In this document: piece after piece, positions 9,148 to 19,537 of the stretch
How positions within the stretch are numbered: the first letter of the stretch is position 1
Layout: every line of letters begins with the position of its first letter
NCBI RefSeq assembly: GCF_964019385.1
Contig: NC_088644.1
Coordinates: 38,383,649 to 38,447,648 of the forward strand
Direction of reading: 5' to 3'
DNA: 64,000 nt
Source: Sycon ciliatum
Taxonomy: Eukaryota > Porifera > Calcarea > Leucosolenida > Sycettidae
The notes under the pieces: generated by a model
Told to the model about the DNA's origin: nothing
The model's input: only the letters and a program-made list of their open reading frames with translations
Database searches by the model: none
Translations under genes and position numbers: made by a program

Positions 9148-10257
9148 ATGGCACAGAATCCTCAAGCTGCTGCTGCCGCTGCCGCTGCTGCTCCCGCTGC
9201 ACCAGCTCTGGCTCCGGGTCAGGTTCCGGCTCCTCGACAGGCACCACTTGCTCGGCCGGTAGTTGTACCGCCGACGTTTGGGGGTGCCAGCCAAGACGAT
9301 TGGCACTGCTTCATCGCCAGGTTCGACGCGGCGTGCGTGGTCAATGGGTACCGGGATGCGGAAAGGCTGCAGTTTTTACCTTGTTGTTTCAAGGAGAGTG
9401 CTTTCACAACTTACCAGACCATTCTGGCGGCGCACCCGCAGTATACGTATGTAGAAATGTGCACCGAATTAGGGCTACGGTTCGCACCGCCACAGCAAAG
9501 TCGCCTCCTTGAGGCCGAGTTTCGAGCTCGCCTGAAACGATCCACTGAGTCCCAGGCCGAGTTCGCCGCAGCTCTTCAGCGCCTTGCGGCACGCGCCTTT
9601 CCAGGTCAACAGGGTCCGCTGTTAGATCGCCTGACGCTCAATCAATTTATTGACGGCCAGGTCAATAGTGACCTGCGCTTGCACATCAGGACATCCAGCC
9701 CTGCAGCCCTCGATGCCGCCGTTCGACGGGCGTACGAAGTTGCAGCGATCTTAGAGGTCGAGAATCGCCGCAGTCTTCCGGTTCCTACACCAGCCTGCGC
9801 TGCCCTGACCGCCTCTATGCCTCAGGCACACTCCGTAGGTCCACTCGCGGATCCGACTCCTACGTCCAGTGCCACCGTGGCCCACGTAGCTCCGAGTTCG
9901 ACTTCGAGCTCCACCGACCCGCTCGTACTATCGTTGTTGAGCAAAATTTCGGACCAGCTAGCTGATCTACAGGTCTTCTCCGCAACCTCCGCTCCGTCGC
10001 CACGGGCGTATAGTGACGACACTCGAGCTCCACGCGGCCGTGGTCACAGCGTCTTCCCTCGAAGCGCGCCCATATCGGGCCCAACTCGATTTCCTGGCAG
10101 CTCGAATCGTAACCCGCCTCCGTACAACGGCACAGGCCGCGGACTTTACGATGGCGCGCGTGATCGCGGGTGCTTCACGTGTGGCGATCAGTCCCACTTC
10201 CGTCGTGATTGTCCCCACTCGACGCGTGGGGGTCGTCCGTCGGGAAACCGCTATTGA
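9148..10257 (+). CDS. Gypsy-A1 gag
   Basis: 369-residue gag. The ATG at 9148 starts MAQNPQAAAA; an in-frame ATG at 9082 would add 22 leader residues and is less likely. Ala/Pro-rich start, then a Ty3-type capsid region (QDDWHCFIARFDAACV, about residues 48-190), a Ser/Thr-rich linker and a C-terminal CCHC knuckle CFTCGDQSHFRRDC near 10171, which binds RNA. The pol frame overlaps its end in the -1 frame (10209-10257), as expected for ribosomal frameshifting. The Gypsy-A2 homologue (34285-35394) is also 369 residues and almost the same. Confidence 0.88.
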   Translation: MAQNPQAAAAAAAAAPAAPALAPGQVPAPRQAPLARPVVVPPTFGGASQDDWHCFIARFDAACVVNGYRDAERLQFLPCCFKESAFTTYQTILAAHPQYTYVEMCTELGLRFAPPQQSRLLEAEFRARLKRSTESQAEFAAALQRLAARAFPGQQGPLLDRLTLNQFIDGQVNSDLRLHIRTSSPAALDAAVRRAYEVAAILEVENRRSLPVPTPACAALTASMPQAHSVGPLADPTPTSSATVAHVAPSSTSSSTDPLVLSLLSKISDQLADLQVFSATSAPSPRAYSDDTRAPRGRGHSVFPRSAPISGPTRFPGSSNRNPPPYNGTGRGLYDGARDRGCFTCGDQSHFRRDCPHSTRGGRPSGNRY

Positions 10258-10783
10258 CTGGTGCTGCTCGGCAAGCTCCAGTCTTCGATACTAGTGTTCC
10301 TAGCTCGACTGTGCCGACTTGTACTGGTTGTGAATGTCGTCCCTGTTATTGTACTGTTGATGTGCGTTGCCCTACGTCTGCACCTGTGACTGTGTGTCCT
10401 GTTACGCATGTTCAGTCGTCTTCTGCAGTTTCTCCGTCTGTCTATGTTGCGGTTAGTCTCCAAGAGACGAAATGCCATGCTCTTGTTGACACTGGGTCTA
10501 GTGTTTCCCTTGTGTCTACTGCATTGTGGCGTAGTCTGTGCACGACCTCCTCTGTCCCTGTGTCTGCTGCTCCTGTTGTGTCTGGTGTGACGGGCCGTCC
10601 CCTCTCCACTACGGGTACCGTGTCCCTCTCTGTTTGTACACCCTCGTTCGTAGCTGTTCAGAATTTTATCGTTGCTGCTGATATCACGTCTGATGTAATC
10701 CTCGGTGCTGACTTCCTACAGCAGCACAATGTCCTGCTTGATTTCTCCCGGGCTCAGTTGGTCCTGGATGATGTTAAATTGCC
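10209..10783 (+). pseudogene. Gypsy-A1 pol, protease part, cut by MITE
   Basis: The pol reading frame overlaps gag in the -1 frame. It encodes an aspartic protease with the active-site motif ALVDTGSSVSLVS near 10481-10520 and the second conserved stretch VILGADFLQQHN. At 10784 the frame runs into the inserted MITE and ends at a stop near 10961 after unrelated residues. The matching part of Gypsy-A2 continues without a break into the RT region. This copy therefore cannot make a normal Pro-Pol polyprotein. Confidence 0.8.
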
Positions 10784-11506
10784 CATAGCCAGCAATCGCA
10801 TGTCATCTCGTACATTGAAAATCAACATAATTTTGCGAATCGACCTTTTTTTCAGGATCACTTTTCAACGAGGACGAAGCAAAGTCGGCCGAACGAAGCC
10901 GAGAGGAAGAAAATCACCCTCTCCACTTCACCATCACGATACTGACATAGGTACGAGATGAAACAACTAAAAAATTCGCAAGAAAACTGTACGACCATCA
11001 TCGCGCTGACTTTGGTCTGACTTTGGTCTGAGAATTTCTATCACGATCAAAAATGTACGAGGAGCACTCAAAAATCAGCCACAGACGTACCTTTATCGCT
11101 CTCTACTCCTTTTTCAAGGCACAAAAGTCGACTCTCCACTTTCAAACCAGGAACCAGACATATCAGTGGTCCTTTTCAGCTGCTCCACGAGCGCAGGAAA
11201 TGTTCACCAAGGGGCGCAGAGCAGCATCCATTCCAGAAAAATAGCTAAAATACGAGTGAGACTGCATGCCTGAGTACATGAGTACATGTATGAGTACATG
11301 CAGAAAATAGTCAATTTCAGCGTTTCTGCTCCAAACAGCAACTAGCTTCGACTAGAAACAAAGATTACACCAAAGGATCAAACAACAACCATTTTCTGCA
11401 GTTTTTTTGCAGATGGCTTCCTTGTGCTTGGCCCAGCACGCCAAAAATCACACCTCGGAGGAGTACAAAATTTACAACTCTCAGATGTCCTTGATTGCTG
11501 GCCATG
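10784..11506. mobile_element. MITE-like insertion in Gypsy-A1 pol, 723 bp
   Basis: This block is absent at the same place in Gypsy-A2, where the flanks join directly near 33757. Its ends are inverted repeats: CATAGCCAGCAATC on the left against CATGGCCAGCAATC on the right, with weaker pairing extending inward (CATCT then AT-rich). It has no transposase. A target duplication is not clear, at most one base. The last 100 bp contain an ATG at 11407 that opens a frame into pol. Confidence 0.75.
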
Positions 11507-14500
11507 CGCTTGTACCCCTTCCACGTGTGCGTTCGCTTTCTGCTGCTGTTGCTGCCGCGCCCACACCAGCCCATGTTCCGACTGTCGTGCCCGACCTGAG
11601 TGCTCCGACTGTTCCTGCTGCCGTCGCTGCCTCCGTACCTGCTGCCGTCCCTGCCTCCGTGCTTGCTGCTGCTGCTCCGCCTGCTGCTGCTGCCAATGCT
11701 GTTGAATCTCTGGTGTCTCGTGTTGCTTCCTCGTTCCGTGTGTGCATCACACAGTCTGTTTCAGTTCCGCCCTGTCATGAAGTTATTCTTCCGGTTGCCC
11801 CGTCGGTATGTGCTGCTGGCTCTCCTGCTGCTGATACTTCGTATCTAATCGAGCCCCTTGATTCGTTCTCAGAGAAACACCCGACATTGGATGTCGGAAC
11901 GTCTGTCACGTCCCCGGATAACTTGGTTATCAATGTGGTTAACCGTGGTACCACCCAGATTACCTTGCATGCAAATACTCATATTGCTGTATGTGAACCT
12001 GTCCCTGAGTGTGCTGACACTTGTGCTGCTGTTGATGATTCGCCGTTCATGCCGCCGCCGCCTGTCCCAGTAGAGAAGATTGATGCGTATATCGAAAAGA
12101 ATTGTTGTCACCTGTCACCAACGGACCGTTCTACCTTGCGTGACCTTCTCCTGCAGTACCACGATGTATTTGCTCTTCATCCCGACGACCATGGGTACTG
12201 TGATCTTGCGCCACATAAGATAGACACAGGTGATCATTCGCCTATTAAACAACAACCTTACCGTGTTCCATTCCGTCATCGTGAGCAGCTCCAGAATATT
12301 ATCAATGACCTTCTGCAGAAAGGTGTCATTACTCCCTCTGCGAGCCCGTGGGCTTCGCCTGTTGTCCTCGTGCCTAAGAAAGATGGCTCTCTGCGTCTCT
12401 GTGTTGACTATCGCCGGCTCAACAAGATCACCACAGCTGATGCTTATCCTCTTCCTCGGGTCGACGATACCCTAGACGCGTTCTCTGGCTCTAAGGTATT
12501 CTCGACACTTGACCTTGCTAGTGGCTACTGGCAAATCGCAATCCACCCTCAAGACCAAGCTAAAACAGCCTTCGTGACGCCCCTTGGGTTGTACGAGTTC
12601 ACGGTTCTTCCTATGGGTTGCTGCAATGGGCCTGCCACATTTCAGCGCTTGATGCAAGCGATCCTAAATAATCTCCTTACCAGTCCTGATCCCGTCTGCC
12701 GTGTGTTTTTTGATGACATTGGCCTTGGGTCAGCCACTGTTAGTCTTGGCTTGGATGGCCTCCGGTCCGTTTTCACGTGTCTTCGTCGGTACAATCTCAA
12801 GCTTCGGCTTGAGAAATGCGCTTTCCTGCAGCCCCGCACTAAGTTCCTTGGTGTGGACATCAGTGCCGATGGCCTTCACACCTCAGCTTCGAAGGTTCAC
12901 GATATTGTTCACTGGCGTACGCCGACATCCGTTCGTGAAGTGCGTGGTTTTCTCGGCCTCGCTGGGTATTACCGGAAATTTGTTCCGCACTTCGCGCAAG
13001 CTGCCGCCCCCCTGGCCGCACTCACTAAGAAAAATGCGAAGTTTTCCTGGGGTCCTGCTTGTCAGGCTGCTTTCTGTGTACTAAAAAAACGCCTCTCATC
13101 TGCGCCTGTGCTTGCTCAGCCTGACTACACGTCTGCCGCCGCTCCCTTCATCCTTGATGTGGATGCCAGTGATTTTGGTATGGGCGGTGTGCTCTCTCAG
13201 GTACAAAATGGCCATGAGTGTGTGATTTCCTACGGTAGTGCTATTCTCAACACCGCCCAACGTAACTACTCCACTACGGAGAAGGAACTCCTTGCATTTG
13301 TTCACTTCGCTGATGTGTTCCGCTACTACCTCGTTGGTCGAGCATTTGTTGTGCGCACTGATCATGCTGCTCTCAAATGGCTCCATTCGCTCAAGGAACC
13401 ACGCGGTCGTCGTGCCCGTTGGTTAGAACAACTTGCTGAACTCGAGTTCACGGTTATTCATCGCCCTGGCCGTCAACATTGCAATGCCGATGCTCTGTCT
13501 CGCCGTCCTCCTGAGTCTGTTGCCGCCACTACCCGTCAGTCACCGCCTGACCAGTCGTCACCAGCCGCACCAGCAGCTCCTGCTCCTGCTTGTGATCCTG
13601 GACCCACTGTACCGAAACCTGCACCTGACTCCTGGCTGCCGCGCTTTACTGCTGCTGAGCTGCTTGCTGCGCAAAAAGAGGATCCTGATGTGTCCATTGT
13701 GTTAGGCTGGCATGATTCTAGTCATGATGTGTTTAATTCTCCCCCTGCACACACATTAACTGCCTCTAGCCGTGCTGTTCGCCGCTATGCTTCTGAAATT
13801 CATTTGCTTTCCCTACGTGATGGTGTTTTGTATCGCACAGACCCGTCGGCTGATTCTGTTTTGCAATTAGCTGTTCCGTTCTCTTTCCAAGCTGATATCT
13901 TAGCTGCAGTGCACGCCGATGTTAGTGGTGGTCATCTCGGTGCTACAAAGACCATTGACAAGGCCAAATGCCGTTTCTTCTGGCCAGGTATGTCAGCTGA
14001 TTTGCGCACATTTGTAGCTAATTGCCAAGAGTGCATGTCCCGTAAGAGCGCTACGACTGGCCGAGCACCATTGCAGTCCATGCGAGCTGGCTTCCCTAAC
14101 GAGATCGTAGCCATGGATCTCGTTGGACCACTGCCTACCAGTCGCCATGGCAACCGTTACCTACTGGTATGTAGTGACTACTTCTCACGTTGGCCTGAAG
14201 CGTACCCTCTACCCACTATGACTGCTGCTGCCGTTGCGGATGTGTTCTTTCGGAACTGGATCTGTCGGTTTGGTGCCCCAGAACAACTCCACACCGATCA
14301 GGGCACACAATTTGAGTCTGAACTCTTCAGTGAACTGTGTCGCCTCATGAATATCCGAAAGACTCGGACCACCGCGTATCATCCCCAGGGCGATGGGCTC
14401 GTGGAACGCCTCAACCGCACCATAGTTTCAACGTTGCGAGTGTATGTAGCGGATCTGCCCACCTTCTGGGATCAGTATGTTTCAACCGTCCTGCTTGCAT

Positions 14501-15189
14501 ACCGTACAGCCAAGCATTCTTCTACCCAATTCACCCCAGCTCAGCTTATGTTTGGTCGCCAACTCCGTCTGCCTATCGACCTTGTCTATGGGTCACCCCC
14601 GACAGAGTTTGTGTCGCCCGCCGAATATGTCACACAACTGTCCAAGTCCCTCCACCATAGCTTCGATACTGCCCGTCGTAATGATAATGCTGCGCACCAC
14701 AGCCAGAAGGACCACTACGACCTTCGTCAACGTGGCACTGCATTCCAAGTCGGTGATAGTGTGTGGCTCCTTGAACCTGGAATGCGTCGCAAACTCCAGC
14801 CACCGTGGACCGGACCATACCGGATTGTCCATGTGTCGCCGCCAACGTCATACGACATTCAATTGATCAACGAACCCTCCAGCACCAGTAAGCGTGTACA
14901 TTTCAACCGCCTCAAGCTACACGCCCGCTCAAACGCCAAGTCGTCAGTCTCTCAGTCCGGCCCAGATGTCCCGCTGTCTGAAGCGCCACTGGCTCCTACT
15001 TCTCCATGTCCGCCGCCTGTTCCGCTATTCTCCTGGCCTGATGCTGATGATGCCCCACCCCAACCTGTTCCTCCTCCGCCGCCGGTCTTGCTGCAGCCAG
15101 CGCCACCAGCACCTGGTCCGCGTGCCCATCTGCACCGCAACGCCGGTCTTCCTGTTCGTTACAGGAACAACTATGTGTTCCCCCAATGA
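11507..15189 (+). CDS. Gypsy-A1 pol: RT, RNase H, integrase
   Basis: Pol sequence after the MITE. An open frame starts at an ATG in the MITE (11407), but genuine pol begins at 11507. After a low-complexity Ala/Val/Pro region come RT (LCVDYRRLNKIT, catalytic FFDD near 12706), RNase H (ILDVDASDFGMGGVLSQ), the H2C2 zinc domain of integrase (about 13915-14040), the integrase core with Asp (AMDLVGPLP), Asp (HTDQGTQF near 14294) and Glu (GLVERLNRTI near 14400), then a GPY/F-like module (PPWTGPYRIV) and a Pro-rich tail. No frameshift is seen in this part, unlike Gypsy-A2. Confidence 0.88.
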
Positions 15190-15357
15190 GTTCCAAACTC
15201 GCACTTGCCTTGCCTTTCTGCTCCACTCTGTTTCCATTGTGTGCTTGTGTATGATTTTCTTTTTCTTGCTGATGTATTTTGCTGCTTGAGCCTCGTTTAG
15301 GTCTCCGTTAATTCTGTATTATGTTCTTGTTTGTTTTCCGAGGACGGAAAATTATTT

Positions 15358-15370
15358 GAGGGGGGAGCAG
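15358..15370 (+). other. Gypsy-A1 polypurine tract
   Basis: GAGGGGGGAGCAG directly before the 3' LTR, the expected plus-strand primer. Gypsy-A2 has the inverse copy directly after its 3' LTR at 30001. Confidence 0.75.
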
Positions 15371-15784
15371 TGTAGTAGACGGACTTCCCCCTACACAAAT
15401 CACTATGTATTACTATGTAGTGTAGTAGACGGACTTCCCCCTACACAAATCACTATGCATTACTATGTATTGCACTATGCATTGCTGACACCATCAGATC
15501 CCTTGCTTTCATTCGCTAGCTAGCGCTCGGAGCTGTAACTGGCAATCTCGTACCATATATATAGATCCGTGTGTCAGTTGCCCAGCTCAGTTGTTGCAGA
15601 GTCCTTGCGTCCGTTGTTTCTGTCGTCTTCCCTTCACTTATTGAGTCTTTCAATATACTATAAGTAATTCTGTGTCACCTACGTTTGTCGTTCCGTGTGT
15701 GCAATATTGTTCCCTGAGAATACTACCTGTGTTTTGCCGGAGAGACTGAACCAGTTTTGCCTTGTCACTCGGTCGCGTATTACA
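15371..15784 (+). repeat. Gypsy-A1 3' LTR with 50-bp start duplication
   Basis: 414 bp. The first 50 bases (15371-15420) are repeated at 15421-15470 with one base changed. Otherwise it matches the 364-bp 5' LTR. It ends GTATTACA, followed by the GGTAC duplication. Confidence 0.92.
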
Positions 15785-15789
15785 GGTAC

Positions 15790-15899
15790 GGGCTCGTGTA
15801 CTGTTCCAAGAGGCCTGCATCCGGGACACAGGCTGGGATGAGCACATGGAAGATGAGTTGACAGCAAAGTGGCAGCGCTGGTTTGCCGAGCTCCCGGAG
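15790..15899 (+). CDS. BEL-1 pol fragment between two insertions
   Basis: After the second GGTAC copy the BEL-1 frame resumes (RARVLFQEACIRDTGWDE..WFAELPE) and is cut again at 15900 by the TRIM-like element. The phase matches 8405 upstream and 17101 downstream. This is the connection between RT and RNase H typical of BEL/Pao pol. Confidence 0.85.
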
Positions 15900-16144
15900 T
15901 GTAACGGAATCACAGCCATTCCGTTCCCCGGGACGCAGGACACAAAGGACAAGACTGGTTTGTTACATTATTTATATTTGGACATTACGGAAATGGAGAC
16001 AACACTCAAAGGGACGAACAAGAAGACTGACAAAAGGACTCTCGACTACAAAATCGCGCATGCTCATATCACACATGCACGCGACTAGACGAGACAGTTT
16101 GGGGAATGCCATCACACAGGAAAACAACACATCATTTCACAACA
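15900..16144 (-). repeat. TRIM-like element, 3' LTR
   Basis: 245-bp LTR, directly repeated at 16852-17096. It is the 3' LTR in element orientation because the primer-binding site lies beside the other copy. Confidence 0.88.
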
Positions 16145-16851
16145 CCTGCCCCCTTGATGACATTCCACAAAATAATAAACCGACACCACGTTCCACATGC
16201 ACAACAGCAAAAGGAACCACAGCAGAACAGAAAAACGAAAACCAACCATCAACCTAGAGCCGACGCTCTAAAATAATATCCGGGCCACGAAACAGGGCCA
16301 AACAAAAACCTAGAGCCGACGCTCTACAACCAGGCCACGTCACACAAGGCCAACCGAAACACAGGAGCCGAAGCTCCAACAAAATAATAACATGCGCATA
16401 GCAGCACCAAATAAATCTACAACAAAAACAATGGAGAACAACAGAACGAATGCAAGAGCAACAGACCGACAACAACCAAACTGAAACAACACAGCAACAA
16501 GCAACGAACTGAACAGAGAGAGAACAACACAGCGAGCAACACAACAAGACGAACAACAAGGACGACACACAGTCGGTGACGCCAGACTCGTCCACTGTCC
16601 TCTGGCGAGCCACGGCCACACGCTCCGTCGCGGTTCCTGCCGTCTCAGGCTCCAGTCCACAGTGACTGTTCTAGTCATCACCTTCTCTGCCTCCTCTCCG
16701 CGTCTTCTTCCGCTTCCACCAGCTCCTCGTCTCTCCTCCATCCCCACGCTTACTCTCTAGTTGTACTATTACTTGTATTAGTTGTTGACGACGACGAACA
16801 GACTCATGACAAACTTACTCATCCTCTGCGTCCCGGGTTTCGGCACCACGT
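16145..16851 (-). other. TRIM-like element interior, non-coding
   Basis: Contains three small hairpins: TAGAGCCGACGCTCTA twice (about 16254 and 16311) and GGAGCCGAAGCTCC (about 16364). The part from 16380 to 16560 is A/C-rich, and 16570-16760 is C/T-rich on this strand. No protein family was recognised. Confidence 0.6.
16832..16848 (-). other. TRIM-like element primer-binding site
   Basis: On the minus strand it reads TGGTGCCGAAACCCGGG, three bases from the 5' LTR (16852). The same 17 bases form the BEL-2 primer site. Confidence 0.8.
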
Positions 16852-17096
16852 TGTAACGGAATCACAGCCATTCCGTTCCCCGGGACGCAGGACACAAAGG
16901 ACAAGACTGGTTTGTTACATTATTTATATTTGGACATTACGGAAATGGAGACAACACTCAAAGGGACGAACAAGAAGACTGACAAAAGGACTCTCGACTA
17001 CAAAATCGCGCATGCTCATATCACACATGCACGCGACTAGACGAGACAGTTTGGGGAATGCCATCACACAGGAAAACAACACATCATTTCACAACA
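16852..17096 (-). repeat. TRIM-like element, 5' LTR
   Basis: Second 245-bp LTR copy, adjacent to the primer-binding site. GGAG follows at 17097-17100. Confidence 0.88.
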
Positions 17097-17100
17097 GGAG

Positions 17101-19371
17101 TTGGCCAAGATCACCATTCCACGCTGCTTCAAGGATCCGTCATCAGATGAGCCGTTGTCACTGCACATATTCACGGATGCGTCCGACTCGGCGTATGCGG
17201 CGGTGGTCTACACGCGCCAAGAGCTGTCAAATGGATTGGCAAGAGTGTCCCTGGCCATGGCAAAAGCTCGTCCGTCACCCATTAGGAAGAAGACGATTCC
17301 CATGTTAGAACTTCAGGGTGCTGTGCTTGGAGCTCGACTAGCTGGTGAGGTAGCTACGGCACTTGACGTTCCTGTGGAACGGCGGCATTATTGGACAGAC
17401 TCTATGAACGTCCTTTATTGGATCAGATCATCAAGCAGGAAGTTCAAGATAGAGGTCGCGAACCGAGTTGCGCAGATCCAGGAGGAGTCGTCACCAAGCC
17501 AATGGCAGCATGTACCGGGCAAACTGAACCCTGCCGACCTTCCGTCTCGTGGAGCGTCCGCCAAGCAGCTGTCTGAAGAACAGGGGTGGTGGACAGGACC
17601 GGCATTCTTGAGGACGTCTGAAGTAGACTGGCCGAAGAGACAGATCATTGTTCCTGGCGAGCTACCAGGACAGCTGAAGCGCGCGACTTGTCTCACTGCT
17701 AACACCACAGCATCGCCGAGGCTCCATCCTGACAACTACTCCAACTGGACGCGTCTGAAGAGAGTCTCAGCCTGGGGTAGACGGTTTGTGCGTTGTGCTA
17801 GTAGAGGCAAGCACTGTGCGCAGGAGTCCTCAACATCGGCACAATCAGCAGCATGCGACGGTACGTTGGTCTCCCTCCATTATCGGCGAACCAAGGATTC
17901 ACCGAAGGTGTCCGTTCAGCCGCTCACCGTGTCAGAGCTTCAGGAAGCGGAGCATTGTTGGATTCGCTATGCGCAGAGGGAAGCCTTCTCCGAGTCCTAC
18001 GATGCCTTGCGTCATGGCAGAGAGATCAGCACTGGTGCCCTCGTGAAGCTGAAGCCGTACCTCGATGCACAGAGTGATATGATGAAGGTTGGTGGACGTC
18101 TGAGTACAGCCCATCACCTTCCAACGAGCGTTCAGAGTCCAGTCATTCTACCGTCAAAGCACCGCGTCACGCAGCTGATCGTCAGTGACGAAGATGACCG
18201 ATGCGGCCATGTTGTGGGCGTCAATCACATTCTGTCTAACTTGTCTGTCAAGTATTGGATTGTCAAGGGCCAGTCAGCCGTGAAGCGTCATCGGAATGAT
18301 TGTGTGCGGTGTAAGCGCACATGGGCCAAGGCTGCGCATCCAATCATGGGCCAGCTACCAGACTTCCGCACAAGCGGACCTCTTCAACCATTTGCAAAGG
18401 TTGGAGTGGATTACTGCGGCCCGTTCTACACAAAGCAAGGCCGTGGACGACCGCAGGTGAAACGCTGGGTTTGTGTGTTTACCTGCCTGCAAGTTAGAGC
18501 CTGTTATCTCGAGATGGCAACGTCATTGGACACCGATGGCTTCCTGATGGCATTCGACCGATTTGTGAAGCGCCGAGGTGTACCAATGGAAGTGGTTTCG
18601 GACAACGGGACGAATTTCGTGGCTGCGGAGAGGCTAACGAGGGAGGCGGTTGTTGCCCTGGACAACAGCAAGATTGAATCGAATCTGGCTGATCGCGGAG
18701 CGACTTGGCGCTTCAACCCGCCAGCATCTCCGCATTTCGGTGGTGTGTTCGAAGCGATTGTCAAGTCGGTGAAGAGAGCCCTGCAGAACGTGTTGCAACG
18801 TGCCGACATTACCGATGAGGAACTCATGACAGCGCTAGTTCACGCCGAAGCATTCCTCAACTCCCGACCCTTGTCCACGGTGTCATCAGATCCCACCGAC
18901 TTACGGCCATTGACTCCTTTGAGCTTCCTTATCGGCCACATGGATGTGAGGACAGCTATGGAAGAGAATGCCGATCGTCAGGAGGTGGTCAACCCGCGGC
19001 GTCGCTGGCTTTACGTTCAACGGCTGGTATTGGAAGTGTGGCGAAGATGGTTGAAGGAGCTCGTGCCGCGGCTGAATGTACGCGCGAAGTGGCGTGGCGA
19101 CAAGCGCACGGTGGAAGTTGGCGACGTGCTGCTCGTTGTGAAGAAAGATACGCCTAGAGGAAAGTGGCCTCTTGGCCGCGTGAGTGAAGTCTTCCCGGGT
19201 CCGGACGGCGTAGTGCGAGTCGTGGATGTCGTGATACAGGGGAAGACTTACCGACGCGCGGTGCACAACCTCATACCACTGGAAGTTACAGATGATGAGC
19301 AAGCAGTTACACCGGCCAGTGTACCCGCCACCAGCTCTAAAGGTGTCGATGAAGTGTCTGCCGTAGTATGA
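17101..19371 (+). CDS. BEL-1 pol: RNase H and integrase
   Basis: Last segment of the BEL-1 polyprotein, in phase with 15899. It begins LAKITIPRCF and has RNase H motifs (LHIFTDASDSAYAAVVY; HYWTDSMNVLYWI), the integrase zinc region (HVVGVNHILSNL..CVRCKR) and the integrase core with Asp in GVDYCGPF near 18406, Asp in SDNGTNF near 18598 and Glu in GGVFEAIVKS near 18750. A DUF5641-like C-terminal domain follows (VGDVLLVVKKDTPRGKWPLGRV). It ends at TGA 19369-19371 with no stop or frameshift inside. It would insert cDNA into chromosomes if the whole polyprotein were made. Confidence 0.88.
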   Translation: MAKITIPRCFKDPSSDEPLSLHIFTDASDSAYAAVVYTRQELSNGLARVSLAMAKARPSPIRKKTIPMLELQGAVLGARLAGEVATALDVPVERRHYWTDSMNVLYWIRSSSRKFKIEVANRVAQIQEESSPSQWQHVPGKLNPADLPSRGASAKQLSEEQGWWTGPAFLRTSEVDWPKRQIIVPGELPGQLKRATCLTANTTASPRLHPDNYSNWTRLKRVSAWGRRFVRCASRGKHCAQESSTSAQSAACDGTLVSLHYRRTKDSPKVSVQPLTVSELQEAEHCWIRYAQREAFSESYDALRHGREISTGALVKLKPYLDAQSDMMKVGGRLSTAHHLPTSVQSPVILPSKHRVTQLIVSDEDDRCGHVVGVNHILSNLSVKYWIVKGQSAVKRHRNDCVRCKRTWAKAAHPIMGQLPDFRTSGPLQPFAKVGVDYCGPFYTKQGRGRPQVKRWVCVFTCLQVRACYLEMATSLDTDGFLMAFDRFVKRRGVPMEVVSDNGTNFVAAERLTREAVVALDNSKIESNLADRGATWRFNPPASPHFGGVFEAIVKSVKRALQNVLQRADITDEELMTALVHAEAFLNSRPLSTVSSDPTDLRPLTPLSFLIGHMDVRTAMEENADRQEVVNPRRRWLYVQRLVLEVWRRWLKELVPRLNVRAKWRGDKRTVEVGDVLLVVKKDTPRGKWPLGRVSEVFPGPDGVVRVVDVVIQGKTYRRAVHNLIPLEVTDDEQAVTPASVPATSSKGVDEVSAVV

Positions 19372-19537
19372 CATCACACTGAAAAGAGCGTGATAATGAG
19401 CATGACGAACTCTGATGTGAGTTTCCTTATGGCACTAGTGTTTAGGAATGCAGATTAGTTTGTTGTCTTTCATATGATAATTAGCTACTAGTCTCTAGCG
19501 TATATCTGTGTGAATTCTCTCTCAGTTGACTTCGTTC

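Larger units (their letters stand above)
8406..15784 (+). mobile_element. Ty3/Gypsy retrotransposon Gypsy-A1, inserted in BEL-1 pol
   Basis: LTRs at 8406-8769 and 15371-15784 are nearly the same, apart from a 50-bp tandem duplication at the start of the 3' LTR. The TSD is GGTAC at 8401-8405 and 15785-15789. Internal order is primer-binding site, gag, protease, RT, RNase H, integrase, polypurine tract. A 723-bp MITE at 10784-11506 splits the protease-RT region. A second copy of the same family lies inverted at 22128-36136 and lacks the MITE, so the MITE arrived after Gypsy-A1 separated from that copy. The BEL-1 reading frame continues across the insertion site. Confidence 0.93.
15900..17096 (-). 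mobile_element. Non-autonomous LTR element (TRIM-like), 1197 bp
   Basis: Two 245-bp direct repeats (15900-16144 and 16852-17096) start TGTAACGG and end TTCACAACA, flanked by GGAG at 15896-15899 and 17097-17100. Next to the right LTR, on the minus strand, is TGGTGCCGAAACCCGGG, a primer-binding site, so the element runs right to left. The 707-bp interior has no recognisable protein; its minus-strand ORFs of 121-135 codons resemble nothing known and are low-complexity. It must borrow proteins from another element. The same primer-binding sequence occurs in BEL-2, a candidate helper family. Confidence 0.88.

Noticed and set aside
16254-16747. Minus-strand ORFs of 121 and 135 codons in the TRIM interior
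   Set aside because: Cys/Leu/Val-rich runs from biased base composition, no family resemblance, overlapping in two frames.
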